From assembly GCF_019239235.1 (NCBI RefSeq), contig NZ_JAAZTS010000027.1, forward strand, positions 1 to 35,669: a stretch of 35,669 bases of DNA, in the 5' to 3' direction. The translations under genes were made by a program, and so were the position numbers. This DNA comes from Caecibacteroides pullorum (GTDB taxonomy: Bacteria > Bacteroidota > Bacteroidia > Bacteroidales > Bacteroidaceae). Shown here in pieces: positions 27,503 to 35,658 of the stretch (its first letter is position 1; every line of letters begins with the position of its first letter). The notes under the pieces are model-generated. The model had not been told where the DNA came from. It did no database searches and worked only from the letters and a program-made list of their open reading frames with translations.

Positions 27503-29047
27503 CTATTGCCTCTCTTTTATTTCAGTCAATAAGGAAGACAGTTTTTTCACAATATCTTGATGCTCTTCTGCCACATTCGTCTTTTCCGAAGGATCCTGAG
27601 CAATATTGTACAACTGCGCTTCAGGATCATTGCCTAGTTCCATTTTCGTCCAAAACTCAATAGCAGGCTTATCGCTAGGCTCAATATATTTCCAATCGCC
27701 TTGGATGATGGAAAGCGTATTATTCAGATTTTGCTGCACAACATATCCACATCCGATAGTATCCTTACCCAAAAATGTCTCAAGACAATCACGACTATCG
27801 GGTGCCACTCCTTCTGGCAACTTATGCCCCAACAAACCTGCCAACGACGCATAAACATCAATCATGGAGAACAACGCCTGTTGCTTGCCTGGCTGGATGG
27901 CGGCCGGCCAACGTACGATGAAGGGGATACGTGTTCCTGCCTCGTAAGCGCTATATTTGCCACCCCGATAATGTTTCATCGGTGTATGACCGTTCAGCAA
28001 TTCGCGTGCCTGATCCTGATAACCGTCATCAATGACAGGCCCGTTATCGCTACAGAAAACAAAAATGGTATTGTCCGCAATGCCCAAGCTATCGAGCGTA
28101 TGCATAATTTCGCCTACAGTCCAATCGAGCTGGAGGATGACATCACCACGAGTTCCCAACCCACTCTTACCTGCAAAGCGCGGATGAGGTATGCGAGGCA
28201 CATGAATGTCTTGCGTACCCATATAAAGAAAGAACGGCTGGTCTTTGTGATCGATAATAAAGTCCTTAGCCTTATTCGTGATAACATCAGCAATATCTTC
28301 GTCTACCCACAAAGCAGATTTACCACCTGTCATCCATCCGATACGAGGAATGCCGTTGATAATCGTATTGTTATGTCCCTGGCTGGGTTTCAGCTTGACC
28401 AGTTCCGGATTTTCTTCACCTGTAGGCCAGTCGCCCACTTTGTGTTCATAGCTGACGGTAATAGGATCGTTCGGATCAAGTCCATCCACACGACCGTTTT
28501 CTACAAATACACAAGGTACACGATCGACGGTAGCAGGAATGATATATTCATAGCCAAACCCTATATCCTGTGTATTAGGTTTGATAAGGCCGTTGAAATT
28601 AGTTCCACCTTTAGGGCCAAGTCCCAAATGCCATTTACCGATAGCTGCCGTAGCATATCCTTCTGCCTGAAACATGTCGGCCATGGTCACACAAGCCGTG
28701 TCGATGATCAGCTCAGAATTACCAGGAGCAATACCAGTATTCTCCTGACGCCAGGGATACATACCCGTCAGCAATCCGAAACGTGAAGGAGTACTGGTTG
28801 AAGATGTGGCATAAGCATTCGTAAATTGCAGACCTTGCCCCGCCAGACGGTCAAGATTAGGCGTACTGATTTTCGTAGCTCCATAGCAACTCAAATCACC
28901 AATACCCAAATCATCGGAAATAAGATAAACAACATTGGGCTTTTGATTAGTTTGAGCCTCTTTGGAAGACTTCGCTGTGCTGTTGCAGGCACTGAATAAA
29001 GCAGCACCAACTGGAAACACAATAAGAAAAGGAGAAGGATTTCTCAT
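27503..29047 (-). CDS. Type I sulfatase lipoprotein, Ser-type, PUL-encoded
   Basis: A 514-residue sulfatase with a lipoprotein signal peptide (FSAC, Cys21), so anchored in a membrane. The signature is STPSRFGLLTG, with Ser85 as the formylglycine precursor. The SDD pair (45-46), IGKWHLG and FCSDNGP supply the metal and sulfate-binding residues, and the C-terminal DPSEKTNVAEE segment is typical. The gene order HTCS-sulfatase-SusC-SusD recalls the B. thetaiotaomicron chondroitin locus, in which BT_3333 is a GalNAc 6-O-sulfatase. A similar specificity is inferred, not shown. It is more GC-rich than the susC-to-sulfatase block downstream. Confidence 0.9.
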   Translation of the reverse strand: MRNPSPFLIVFPVGAALFSACNSTAKSSKEAQTNQKPNVVYLISDDLGIGDLSCYGATKISTPNLDRLAGQGLQFTNAYATSSTSTPSRFGLLTGMYPWRQENTGIAPGNSELIIDTACVTMADMFQAEGYATAAIGKWHLGLGPKGGTNFNGLIKPNTQDIGFGYEYIIPATVDRVPCVFVENGRVDGLDPNDPITVSYEHKVGDWPTGEENPELVKLKPSQGHNNTIINGIPRIGWMTGGKSALWVDEDIADVITNKAKDFIIDHKDQPFFLYMGTQDIHVPRIPHPRFAGKSGLGTRGDVILQLDWTVGEIMHTLDSLGIADNTIFVFCSDNGPVIDDGYQDQARELLNGHTPMKHYRGGKYSAYEAGTRIPFIVRWPAAIQPGKQQALFSMIDVYASLAGLLGHKLPEGVAPDSRDCLETFLGKDTIGCGYVVQQNLNNTLSIIQGDWKYIEPSDKPAIEFWTKMELGNDPEAQLYNIAQDPSEKTNVAEEHQDIVKKLSSLLTEIKERQ

Positions 29048-29075
29048 AGCGCTTTGATTTTAAAATGTTACGCCG

Positions 29076-29083
29076 CAAAAGTA
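29076..29083 (-). promoter_or_regulatory. Candidate -7 element for the lipoprotein sulfatase
   Basis: On the minus strand TACTTTTG (29083 to 29076) matches TAnnTTTG, 28 bases upstream of the ATG. The HTCS terminator lies directly upstream, so this sulfatase starts its own unit. No convincing -33 box. Confidence 0.5.
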
Positions 29084-29164
29084 GAGACATCCTCCCAATA
29101 GTATTATCAGAAAAAGTTCAAAGAAAGACGAAAAACGTACATATCAGCATTACCCCTCAAACAC

Positions 29165-29199
29165 AAAACAGTGCTTTCCTATCAAGAAAGCACTGTTTT
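29165..29199 (-). terminator. Terminator of the HTCS gene
   Basis: A perfect 14-base stem (29165-29178 with 29186-29199) with a seven-base loop, starting eight bases after the HTCS stop. On the minus strand the stem ends in TTTTGTGTTT. Its stem contains the same ACAGTGCTT core as the array at 5133-5246. Confidence 0.88.
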
Positions 29200-29206
29200 C
29201 CAATGG

Positions 29207-32200
29207 TTATTCCACCGTTTCGTTTCCAGCACTGCCTCCCTTTCGATAAGCCAAGGGACTCACCTGATAAACGTCCTTGAAACATTTGGAGAAATAGCGC
29301 GGCGAACTGAAACCGATACGATCTGATATTTCTGTTATATTCAATTCTGGATTGTTGCGAAGCATCAAAGCGCCCTTCTTGAGTCGAATGGTAAGAATGA
29401 AATCATTGGGTGTCTGCCCTGTAATGGCCTTGATCTTGGAAAACAGGTTGGTGCGCGCCATTGCCATTTCGCGGGCAAAGGTGTTGACATTGAAATCGGG
29501 GTCGTCCAAATGATGTTCGATCACCTCCATGGCCCTGTCGAGAATTTCCTTGTCTATCGGATTGGTTGCCAACAATTGTGCCTGAGCCTGTGGTTGCTTG
29601 CTGAACTTCTCCTGTAACAGAATGCGGGAGTTCACCAAATTGTTACAACGCGAAATGAGCAAACTGGTATTGAAAGGCTTGGTGATGTAGTCATCGGCCC
29701 CGATACGCAGACCTTCAATGTTCTGTTCGATGGCCGTACGTGCGGTTAGCAATACGACAGGAATATGACACGTGTTAAAGTCAGACTTTATTCGCTTGCA
29801 CAATTCGGTACCCGACATCAGCGGCATCACGACATCGCTCACGACAATGTTCGGCTGCTCTTTGCCAATCAGCTCCCAAGCTTCCTGCCCGTTGGAGGCT
29901 GTTACGACACGATAGAAAGGAGCAAAAATATTGCTCAAGATCTCGCGAATGGAATCGTTGTCTTCTACGACCAGCATCTTCACATCGGCCATTCGCTTGA
30001 TGGGAGCATCCTCCTCTAGTTCTGTCTTCAGCATCATGTCCATTTCTGCCTTGTTGACATCGGGTTGCTGGATGGAATTGTCACGAAGGTCTATCTGCTC
30101 TTTCGAGAAATGGGCATTGCCAAGCGGAATGGTCACAATGAAACTGGTACCTTTGCCCAACTCGCTTTCCACCCGTATGTGTCCATGATGCAACTCTACG
30201 ATACCTTTCGTCAAGGCAAGGCCAATGCCTGTACCCGTCGACTTGTTGGCATCTTGAACATCGATAGGATCTATCTGATAGAAACGGTCGAAAATCTTAT
30301 CCACTTCTTTGGCATCGATACCTTCGCCTGTATCCGTAACACAAATAATGGCATTCTTTTCGTCACGAGAAACAGACAGGGTGATGGAATCTTCGGCTTT
30401 GGTATGCTTCATCGCATTGGACAACAGGTTATTGACAACCTTCTGCATCTGTTTCTGGTCATACCAAACATCCAATGTTTCCACTTCTTGCTTGAAATCG
30501 AAATGGATCTGATGTGTACTGGCATACTCCAGAAACAACAGATAGTTTTCATAAAGGAAACTCACAATATTGTGGGAAGCCACTTTGATCTTCATGTGGC
30601 CTTGTTCCTGTTTTCGGAAATCGAGCAATTCTGTTATCAGCTCCCGAAGCTGAATACTGTTTTTATAGATGCTCAACACTTTATTATAAAGAGTCGGAGT
30701 AAAATTCTGTACCTGAAGCAACGTCTCTACCTGAGAAATAATAAGAGTAAGGGGCGTACGGAACTCATGTGAGATATTGGTAAAGAAACGTAGTTTGGAT
30801 TGGTTCAACAATTCGATGTCTTGCGCATGCTTTTTCTCGTACTTCAAGGATTCCCTTAGCTTGAAACGCATTTTATAAGCTCGTATCAGATACCACAAAA
30901 GGCTACCGACAGAAAGTATATAGATCAGATAAGCCCAAACGGTCTTGTAGAAAGGCGGCAATACGTGTATCTTGAGATGGACGGGGGCACAAATGTCGGC
31001 ACTCTGGTCTTTAGGTTTTATCTCAAGCGTATAGTTACCCGCATTCAGATTGGTATAAGTAATGGCATTTCCTGTACGCGCCTGCGTCCATTTGTCAGAG
31101 AATCCTCTTAATCGATAAACAATCTCGTCTTTATTGGCAGCTACATAATTGGAAGTAGCAAATTCAATGGTAAACATGGATTGATCCGCCTTAAGAGTTA
31201 TTTCGGGCGTATAAGAAAGAGCTTGACTAAGGATGCCGTTTTCATCGTCTACCCGAACTTCCTTACCATTGACATAGAGCTTGGATAAGGTAATGCTATA
31301 AGGCTTTTGAGGAAAATGCAATTCCATTTCATGAAAAGAAATCATCCCTTTGGTACTTCCCAAGAAAATTTCTCCATCACGCGTGACACACAGAGCATTT
31401 TCGTTGATGGCAGAGAAAGGAAATCCATTGTCTATGTTATAATTCTGCGCCTTGAGCGTATGCCGATCAAAAATAGAAAATCCCTGGTTTGTAATCAGAA
31501 GAAGATGACCACTTACAGGTGATTCCTGAGCTTCATAAATACAGTCGCTCACCAATCCATGATGAGTCTGATCAAAATTCACAAAATTATCGTTTTGAGG
31601 ACAATACAAATCCAAACCACTTCCAGAGGTCGCAAACCAGAGATTACCCTGCTTATCGCATAAAATACTGTATACATTATTGTTGCTTAAGCAATTGGCC
31701 TCATGACTATTCCAACGGTAATTTTTCAGCTCGTTTGTTTGCAGATTATATCGGAATACTCCCTCACCTGTAGCCGCAATCCAAAGATTACCTTCTTGGT
31801 CAAATTCCACATCTGCTACCATCCGAATATTTCTCCCCTCTTTCGAATGTTGAAAGAGCTTATGGCATTTTCCTGTATATTTATGAATGATACAAACGCC
31901 ATTTTGAGTAGCCACAACTAAACTATCCTTACCATAAGGCTCAATATCGCGCACAATGTTGGAAGGAAGAGTTTCAGGATTTCCTTCTTCCATCCGATGA
32001 TGGGTAAAACGCCCTGTACGTATGTTCAAACGATCAAGTCCACCTAAATGAGTTCCGATCCAAATTTCTTCTAGTACTGCATCATAATACAATGCTTTGA
32101 CATTATCGTGAGCAATGCTATTCGTATTATTCTTGTTGGAGCGATACCAACGAAATTCATTTTTTCGCCGGTCGAGGTAGTTTAAACCACCACCCTCTGT

Positions 32201-33298
32201 TCCAATCCATAAGTCACCATTTTTATCCTCCACAATACGACCTACAACCGGGTTGCTCAGCCCTTTCTTCTCTACAGAAGAATAATGATAGGCTGTATAA
32301 ATATTATATTCAGGATTAAAATAATTTACTCCACCAAAATAAGTGCCAAGCCACAACGTCCCTTGCTGGTCCTTCACAATACACCAGATTGAAGAATGCG
32401 TTAAGCCATCCGCCCTCACATCATTGGCCGTATGATTCTGAAAAAGCCCATTGCTCTTGTTGTAGCGATTCAAGCCATTGAATGTACCAATCCAAATATT
32501 ACCTAAATTATCCTCACAACAAGCTCTCACAAAATTGGACGATATACTATGCGGATTATTAGCGTCATACTTAAAGTTACGAATACTGCCATCAGTACGG
32601 ATATTGTAAAGTCCATTTTCCCAACTTCCAATCCACAGCTCTCCATCGCTATCCTCATAAATACTGGTAATGTTACCTTCTTTAATCGGATGAGACAAAG
32701 CCATGCTATCCAATTGTAAGCGATAAACGCCATCGCCAATAGTACCCATCCATAAAGATCCATTCCCCGAATGCATACAACGTATTTCAGGAGTATTCCC
32801 TGCCAATTGGTAATAAAGGTCGAAATTACCAGTGCTTTCATTATAGAGATAGATTTCGTTTTTCTTTGCAATATACAGCCCCTTGTTGTAATAAATACTA
32901 TGTATATTGTCCACCAAAAGCGTCTTAAACTTTTGGGTACGAAGATCCAACTGAGCTACTCCATCATTACAAAGTAGGAATATCTTCCCCTTTTTGTCAC
33001 CCGTAATACGAATTACTGTATTGCTGAACAAACTATACGAATTGTCTTTCTCCAATTTATAGGTCTGTATATCCGTTCCATTATAGCGATTCAATCCCTC
33101 ACGAGTACCGATCCAAAGCATGCCATTCTCATCAATATAAAGACTGTTGACCGAGAATTGAGACAGGCCATCTTCAGTTGTCAGATTACTGAAAGCCACG
33201 TTTTGGGCATGGAGATGCACATTTGTTATGCCAATAATCCAAAATAAGAGTATATAGATGATAAGATTCTTCACTTCAGGCTTATTTTTAAGGTTCAT
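29207..33298 (-). CDS. Hybrid two-component system regulator (HTCS) of the PUL
   Basis: A single 1363-residue inner-membrane sensor-regulator. A signal sequence (about 10-31) leads to a periplasmic beta-propeller built from repeated LWIGT-type blades (about 33-660), then a Y_Y_Y domain (about 705-780). One membrane helix follows (about 787-806). Cytoplasmic domains are HisKA with His844 in NISHEFRTPL, HATPase_c (NNLLSNAMKH, DTGEGI, GTGIGLAL), a receiver with phospho-acceptor Asp1155 (VVSDVVMP) and Lys1207, and an AraC-type DNA-binding domain (about 1255-1354). It should bind imported oligosaccharide and activate the susC operon; the related BT_3334 responds to unsaturated chondroitin disaccharides. 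All catalytic residues are intact. Sampled G+C is lower in parts of the sensor half than in the kinase half. Confidence 0.96.
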   Translation of the reverse strand: MNLKNKPEVKNLIIYILLFWIIGITNVHLHAQNVAFSNLTTEDGLSQFSVNSLYIDENGMLWIGTREGLNRYNGTDIQTYKLEKDNSYSLFSNTVIRITGDKKGKIFLLCNDGVAQLDLRTQKFKTLLVDNIHSIYYNKGLYIAKKNEIYLYNESTGNFDLYYQLAGNTPEIRCMHSGNGSLWMGTIGDGVYRLQLDSMALSHPIKEGNITSIYEDSDGELWIGSWENGLYNIRTDGSIRNFKYDANNPHSISSNFVRACCEDNLGNIWIGTFNGLNRYNKSNGLFQNHTANDVRADGLTHSSIWCIVKDQQGTLWLGTYFGGVNYFNPEYNIYTAYHYSSVEKKGLSNPVVGRIVEDKNGDLWIGTEGGGLNYLDRRKNEFRWYRSNKNNTNSIAHDNVKALYYDAVLEEIWIGTHLGGLDRLNIRTGRFTHHRMEEGNPETLPSNIVRDIEPYGKDSLVVATQNGVCIIHKYTGKCHKLFQHSKEGRNIRMVADVEFDQEGNLWIAATGEGVFRYNLQTNELKNYRWNSHEANCLSNNNVYSILCDKQGNLWFATSGSGLDLYCPQNDNFVNFDQTHHGLVSDCIYEAQESPVSGHLLLITNQGFSIFDRHTLKAQNYNIDNGFPFSAINENALCVTRDGEIFLGSTKGMISFHEMELHFPQKPYSITLSKLYVNGKEVRVDDENGILSQALSYTPEITLKADQSMFTIEFATSNYVAANKDEIVYRLRGFSDKWTQARTGNAITYTNLNAGNYTLEIKPKDQSADICAPVHLKIHVLPPFYKTVWAYLIYILSVGSLLWYLIRAYKMRFKLRESLKYEKKHAQDIELLNQSKLRFFTNISHEFRTPLTLIISQVETLLQVQNFTPTLYNKVLSIYKNSIQLRELITELLDFRKQEQGHMKIKVASHNIVSFLYENYLLFLEYASTHQIHFDFKQEVETLDVWYDQKQMQKVVNNLLSNAMKHTKAEDSITLSVSRDEKNAIICVTDTGEGIDAKEVDKIFDRFYQIDPIDVQDANKSTGTGIGLALTKGIVELHHGHIRVESELGKGTSFIVTIPLGNAHFSKEQIDLRDNSIQQPDVNKAEMDMMLKTELEEDAPIKRMADVKMLVVEDNDSIREILSNIFAPFYRVVTASNGQEAWELIGKEQPNIVVSDVVMPLMSGTELCKRIKSDFNTCHIPVVLLTARTAIEQNIEGLRIGADDYITKPFNTSLLISRCNNLVNSRILLQEKFSKQPQAQAQLLATNPIDKEILDRAMEVIEHHLDDPDFNVNTFAREMAMARTNLFSKIKAITGQTPNDFILTIRLKKGALMLRNNPELNITEISDRIGFSSPRYFSKCFKDVYQVSPLAYRKGGSAGNETVE

Positions 33299-33302
33299 GT
33301 GA

Positions 33303-33310
33303 CAAATATA
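33303..33310 (-). promoter_or_regulatory. Possible -7 element overlapping the HTCS start
   Basis: On the minus strand TATATTTG (33310 to 33303) fits TAnnTTTG but ends only four bases before the HTCS ATG, so the transcript would be leaderless or nearly so. No -33 box is seen. It may be chance in AT-rich DNA. Confidence 0.3.
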
Positions 33311-33375
33311 TAAAGTTTTTATGCCATCTTACTCTTTTTTATTCCCGTTTTTTCGATTATGTCTATTTAAATGCC

Positions 33376-33383
33376 TATTTTTG
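33376..33383 (+). promoter_or_regulatory. Candidate -7 element for the kinase operon
   Basis: TATTTTTG fits TAnnTTTG, 42 bases upstream of the ATG at 33426. TTTC at 33351-33354, 21 bases upstream, is one mismatch from the -33 element. Confidence 0.5.
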
Positions 33384-33425
33384 GCAATTCATCAGTATAA
33401 ATTCATTTATTTAATAATTTTAATC

Positions 33426-34505
33426 ATGAAAGACCTTTTATCTATTGTATCTCACTTTCAGTTGGCAGACGCCGTTCGTGAAATCAAACCGTTAGGCTCA
33501 GGCTTAATCAATGACACCTATAAAGTCATAACCGAAAACAACAATCCCGACTACGTATTGCAACGCATCAACCATGCAATCTTCCAGAATGTAGACATGC
33601 TACAGGCAAACATCGAAGCCGTAACACGCCACATCCGAACGAAATTGCAGGAAAAAGGGGAATCCGATATTGAACGAAAAGTCTTGCACTTCTTGCCTGC
33701 AGACAATGGCAAGACTTATTGGTTCGATGGCGAGAACTATTGGCGCATCATGATCTTCATCCCCCGCGCAAAGACATACGAAACCGTAAATCCTGAATAT
33801 TCCTATTATGCAGGAAAAGCATTCGGTAACTTTCAAGCCATGCTTGCCGATATTCCAGATACATTGGGCGAAACAATCCCCGATTTCCACAACATGGAAT
33901 TTCGCCTCAAGCAACTACGCGATGCCGTAGCAGCCGATGCCGCAGGAAGAGTAAAGGAAGTACAGTATTACCTGGACGAAATAGAGCGTAGGGCAGAAGA
34001 AATGTGCAAAGCCGAACGTCTGTATCGCGAAGGGAAACTACCTAAACGCGTTTGCCACTGCGATACCAAAGTAAACAACATGATGTTCGATGAAGACGGC
34101 TCCGTACTCTGCGTCATCGACCTGGACACGGTAATGCCCTCTTTCATCTTCTCTGACTACGGAGACTTCCTCCGTTCGGCAGCCAATACCGGACTCGAAG
34201 ACGACAAGAACCTGGACAACGTAAACTTCAACATGGAGATTTTCAAAGCCTTCACCAAAGGTTACCTCGAATCGGCTAAAAGCTTCCTGCTTCCCATCGA
34301 AATCGAGAACCTGCCTTACGCCGCAGCTTTGTTCCCCTACATGCAATGCGTACGCTTCCTGGCAGACTACATTAACGGCGACACCTATTACAAGATACAG
34401 TATCCTGAACACAACTTGGTACGCACGAAAGCCCAGTTCAAGCTGTTGCAGAGCGCAGAAGAACAGACGGCTGCCATGAAAGACTTTATCGCTTCCTGCA
34501 TCTGA
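33426..34505 (+). CDS. APH-fold phosphotransferase, N-acetylhexosamine kinase (NahK)-like
   Basis: A 359-residue cytoplasmic kinase of the aminoglycoside-phosphotransferase/choline-kinase fold. The N-lobe has GSGLINDTYKV (24-34) and VLQRIN (44-49) with the ATP-contacting elements. The catalytic loop is HCDTKVNN (211-218, base Asp213) and the metal motif is IDLDT (231-235). Relatives include N-acetylhexosamine 1-kinases and proteins once annotated as mucin desulfatase. Beside a chondroitin locus, phosphorylating released GalNAc at C1 is a sensible inference. I choose ATG 33426, since the 35 extra residues from 33321 are hydrophobic, AT-rich and overlap the promoter. The stop shares one base with the next start (TGATG). 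Confidence 0.85.
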   Translation: MKDLLSIVSHFQLADAVREIKPLGSGLINDTYKVITENNNPDYVLQRINHAIFQNVDMLQANIEAVTRHIRTKLQEKGESDIERKVLHFLPADNGKTYWFDGENYWRIMIFIPRAKTYETVNPEYSYYAGKAFGNFQAMLADIPDTLGETIPDFHNMEFRLKQLRDAVAADAAGRVKEVQYYLDEIERRAEEMCKAERLYREGKLPKRVCHCDTKVNNMMFDEDGSVLCVIDLDTVMPSFIFSDYGDFLRSAANTGLEDDKNLDNVNFNMEIFKAFTKGYLESAKSFLLPIEIENLPYAAALFPYMQCVRFLADYINGDTYYKIQYPEHNLVRTKAQFKLLQSAEEQTAAMKDFIASCI

Positions 34506-35248
34506 TGAGAATAGATTATCTAAGCCGGATAATTTCCGGCTTACTGATATTTATATCATTGAATGTACATGGTAACCCTTATCAAGATAAAGACATGAAA
34601 GATTTGACTGTAAAAAAAATAAATGTCGATACAATATCGGTAGAAGAAATACCTGCCCTCTTCAAGCAGGAACATATCGCGTACCAGACAATTGCCAATG
34701 TCAACTGGAAAGACAGCTACCCCTATTGCCCACAAGTAGAGTTTGGCATTGCCTATACTGATAAAGCCATATTACTCCACTATCAAGTAACAGAAGAGTC
34801 GGTACGTGCCGTAGCAGGACACGACAACGGCCCTGTCTGGGAGGATGCCTGCGTAGAGTTCTTCTCCATGCCTGGCGGTGATGATATTTATTATAACGTG
34901 GAGTGTAATTGCACAGGCACCCTATTGGTCGGTGCGGGTGCGACACGTTCCAATCGCCAACATGCTCCTCAGGAGGTGCTGGACCTGGTATCGCGATGGG
35001 CTTCTCTGGGAAAGGACGATTTTGAAGAACGGATAGGAACATGCAGTTGGGAAGTTGCATTGGTCATTCCTTTCTCGACCTTCTTTCTGCATGACATCCA
35101 GTCTTTGGAAGGAAAATCGGTACGCGCCAATTTCTATAAATGCGGCGACAAGCTGCAAATGCCCCATTTCCTTTCCTGGAATCCGATAGACTTGCCGAAA
35201 CCGGATTTTCATTGTCCGGCATTTTTCGGCCTGTTGCAATTTGATTAA
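34505..35248 (+). CDS. Secreted carbohydrate-binding family 9-like protein
   Basis: A 247-residue protein with an N-terminal hydrophobic signal sequence (about 8-23, LSRIISGLLIFISLNVHG) followed by a CBM9-like beta-sandwich. Visible are the CPQVEFGIAYTDKAILLHYQV strands, GPVWEDACVEFF with the calcium/ligand acids, and the SWNPIDLPKPDFHCPAFFG end typical of this Bacteroides group. Binding of a sugar or short glycan in the periplasm is likely; the ligand is unknown. It overlaps the kinase by one base, so the two are translationally coupled. An internal ATG at 34595 would give a cytoplasmic form but drops the signal sequence. Confidence 0.82.
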   Translation: MRIDYLSRIISGLLIFISLNVHGNPYQDKDMKDLTVKKINVDTISVEEIPALFKQEHIAYQTIANVNWKDSYPYCPQVEFGIAYTDKAILLHYQVTEESVRAVAGHDNGPVWEDACVEFFSMPGGDDIYYNVECNCTGTLLVGAGATRSNRQHAPQEVLDLVSRWASLGKDDFEERIGTCSWEVALVIPFSTFFLHDIQSLEGKSVRANFYKCGDKLQMPHFLSWNPIDLPKPDFHCPAFFGLLQFD

Positions 35249-35279
35249 ACACAAAGAAAGTAAGAATATCCCCACCATC

Positions 35280-35308
35280 CGTCATCCTGGCCTTGAGCCG
35301 GGATGACG
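35280..35308. repeat. Palindromic hairpin after the CBM9-like gene
   Basis: CGTCATCC (35280-35287) pairs with GGATGACG (35301-35308), with an inner GGC/GCC pair. There is no T-run, so it is more like a dispersed intergenic palindrome or RNA-end stabiliser than a terminator. Confidence 0.6.
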
Positions 35309-35346
35309 TGGTATTTGTGGGACACAACTATGGACTCTACGCTTCT

Positions 35347-35382
35347 AAAGTAGATGTTTAGCGCGCCAAAGTAGGTGTTTAG
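35347..35382. repeat. Two-copy direct repeat, 21-base period
   Basis: AAAGTAGATGTTTAG (35347-35361) and AAAGTAGGTGTTTAG (35368-35382) differ at one base and are spaced 21 bases apart, two turns of DNA. No gene is seen here. Confidence 0.65.
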
Positions 35383-35400
35383 GAAATGCAAAGAGGGACA

Positions 35401-35543
35401 TGTGAAACTTCGGTTTTGCTTTCACACCGCCCGTTTTTTTAGAAATTCCCCGTAAAGCCTTCACGCTTTCACTTTATCGTAAATATTTGTTTTCGAATAA
35501 ATTATGGTGAAAGCAACGTTTCACGCGATTTTATTGGTTTCAC
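35401..35543. repeat. Cluster of GTGAAA/TTTCAC inverted repeats
   Basis: GTGAAA or its complement occurs at 35402, 35420, 35467, 35507, 35519 and 35538. The pairs 35401-35407 with 35420-35426 (TGTGAAA/TTTCACA) and 35507-35512 with 35519-35524 can each form a small hairpin. The region 35309-35560 holds no recognisable gene. Confidence 0.55.
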
Positions 35544-35562
35544 ACCAAGGTATAAAAAACAG

Positions 35563-35595
35563 GAAGGTGTGTCAAAAAGCACACCTTCTTTGTTT
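35563..35595 (+). terminator. Rho-independent terminator
   Basis: GAAGGTGTG (35563-35571) pairs with CACACCTTC (35580-35588), eight-base loop, followed by TTTGTTT. It would end transcripts running out of the kinase/CBM9-like operon. Confidence 0.8.
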
Positions 35596-35598
35596 AGC

Positions 35599-35632
35599 AC
35601 AAAGCCCCGACTTTCACAAGCTGGGGCTTTGT
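35599..35632. terminator. Second terminator hairpin
   Basis: ACAAAGCCCC (35599-35608) pairs perfectly with GGGGCTTTGT (35623-35632), with an inner CTT/AAG pair. A short T-rich tail (TATT) follows on the plus strand. It may serve a gene to the right on the minus strand. Confidence 0.65.
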
Positions 35633-35658
35633 TATTACCTAAAGATTTTGTATCTTTA
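35628..35658 (+). promoter_or_regulatory. Outgoing promoter at the window end
   Basis: TTTG (35628-35631) lies exactly 19 bases before TATCTTTA (35651-35658), one mismatch from TAnnTTTG. It overlaps the last arm of the terminator hairpin and points to a gene just beyond the window. Confidence 0.5.

Noticed and set aside
27701..28786. 361-codon plus-strand frame opposite the lipoprotein sulfatase
   Set aside because: The minus-strand sulfatase has complete catalytic motifs; the opposite frame shows no family pattern.
33321..33425. 35-residue N-terminal extension of the kinase
   Set aside because: The extension is hydrophobic, overlaps the predicted promoter, and would put a membrane helix on a cytoplasmic kinase fold.
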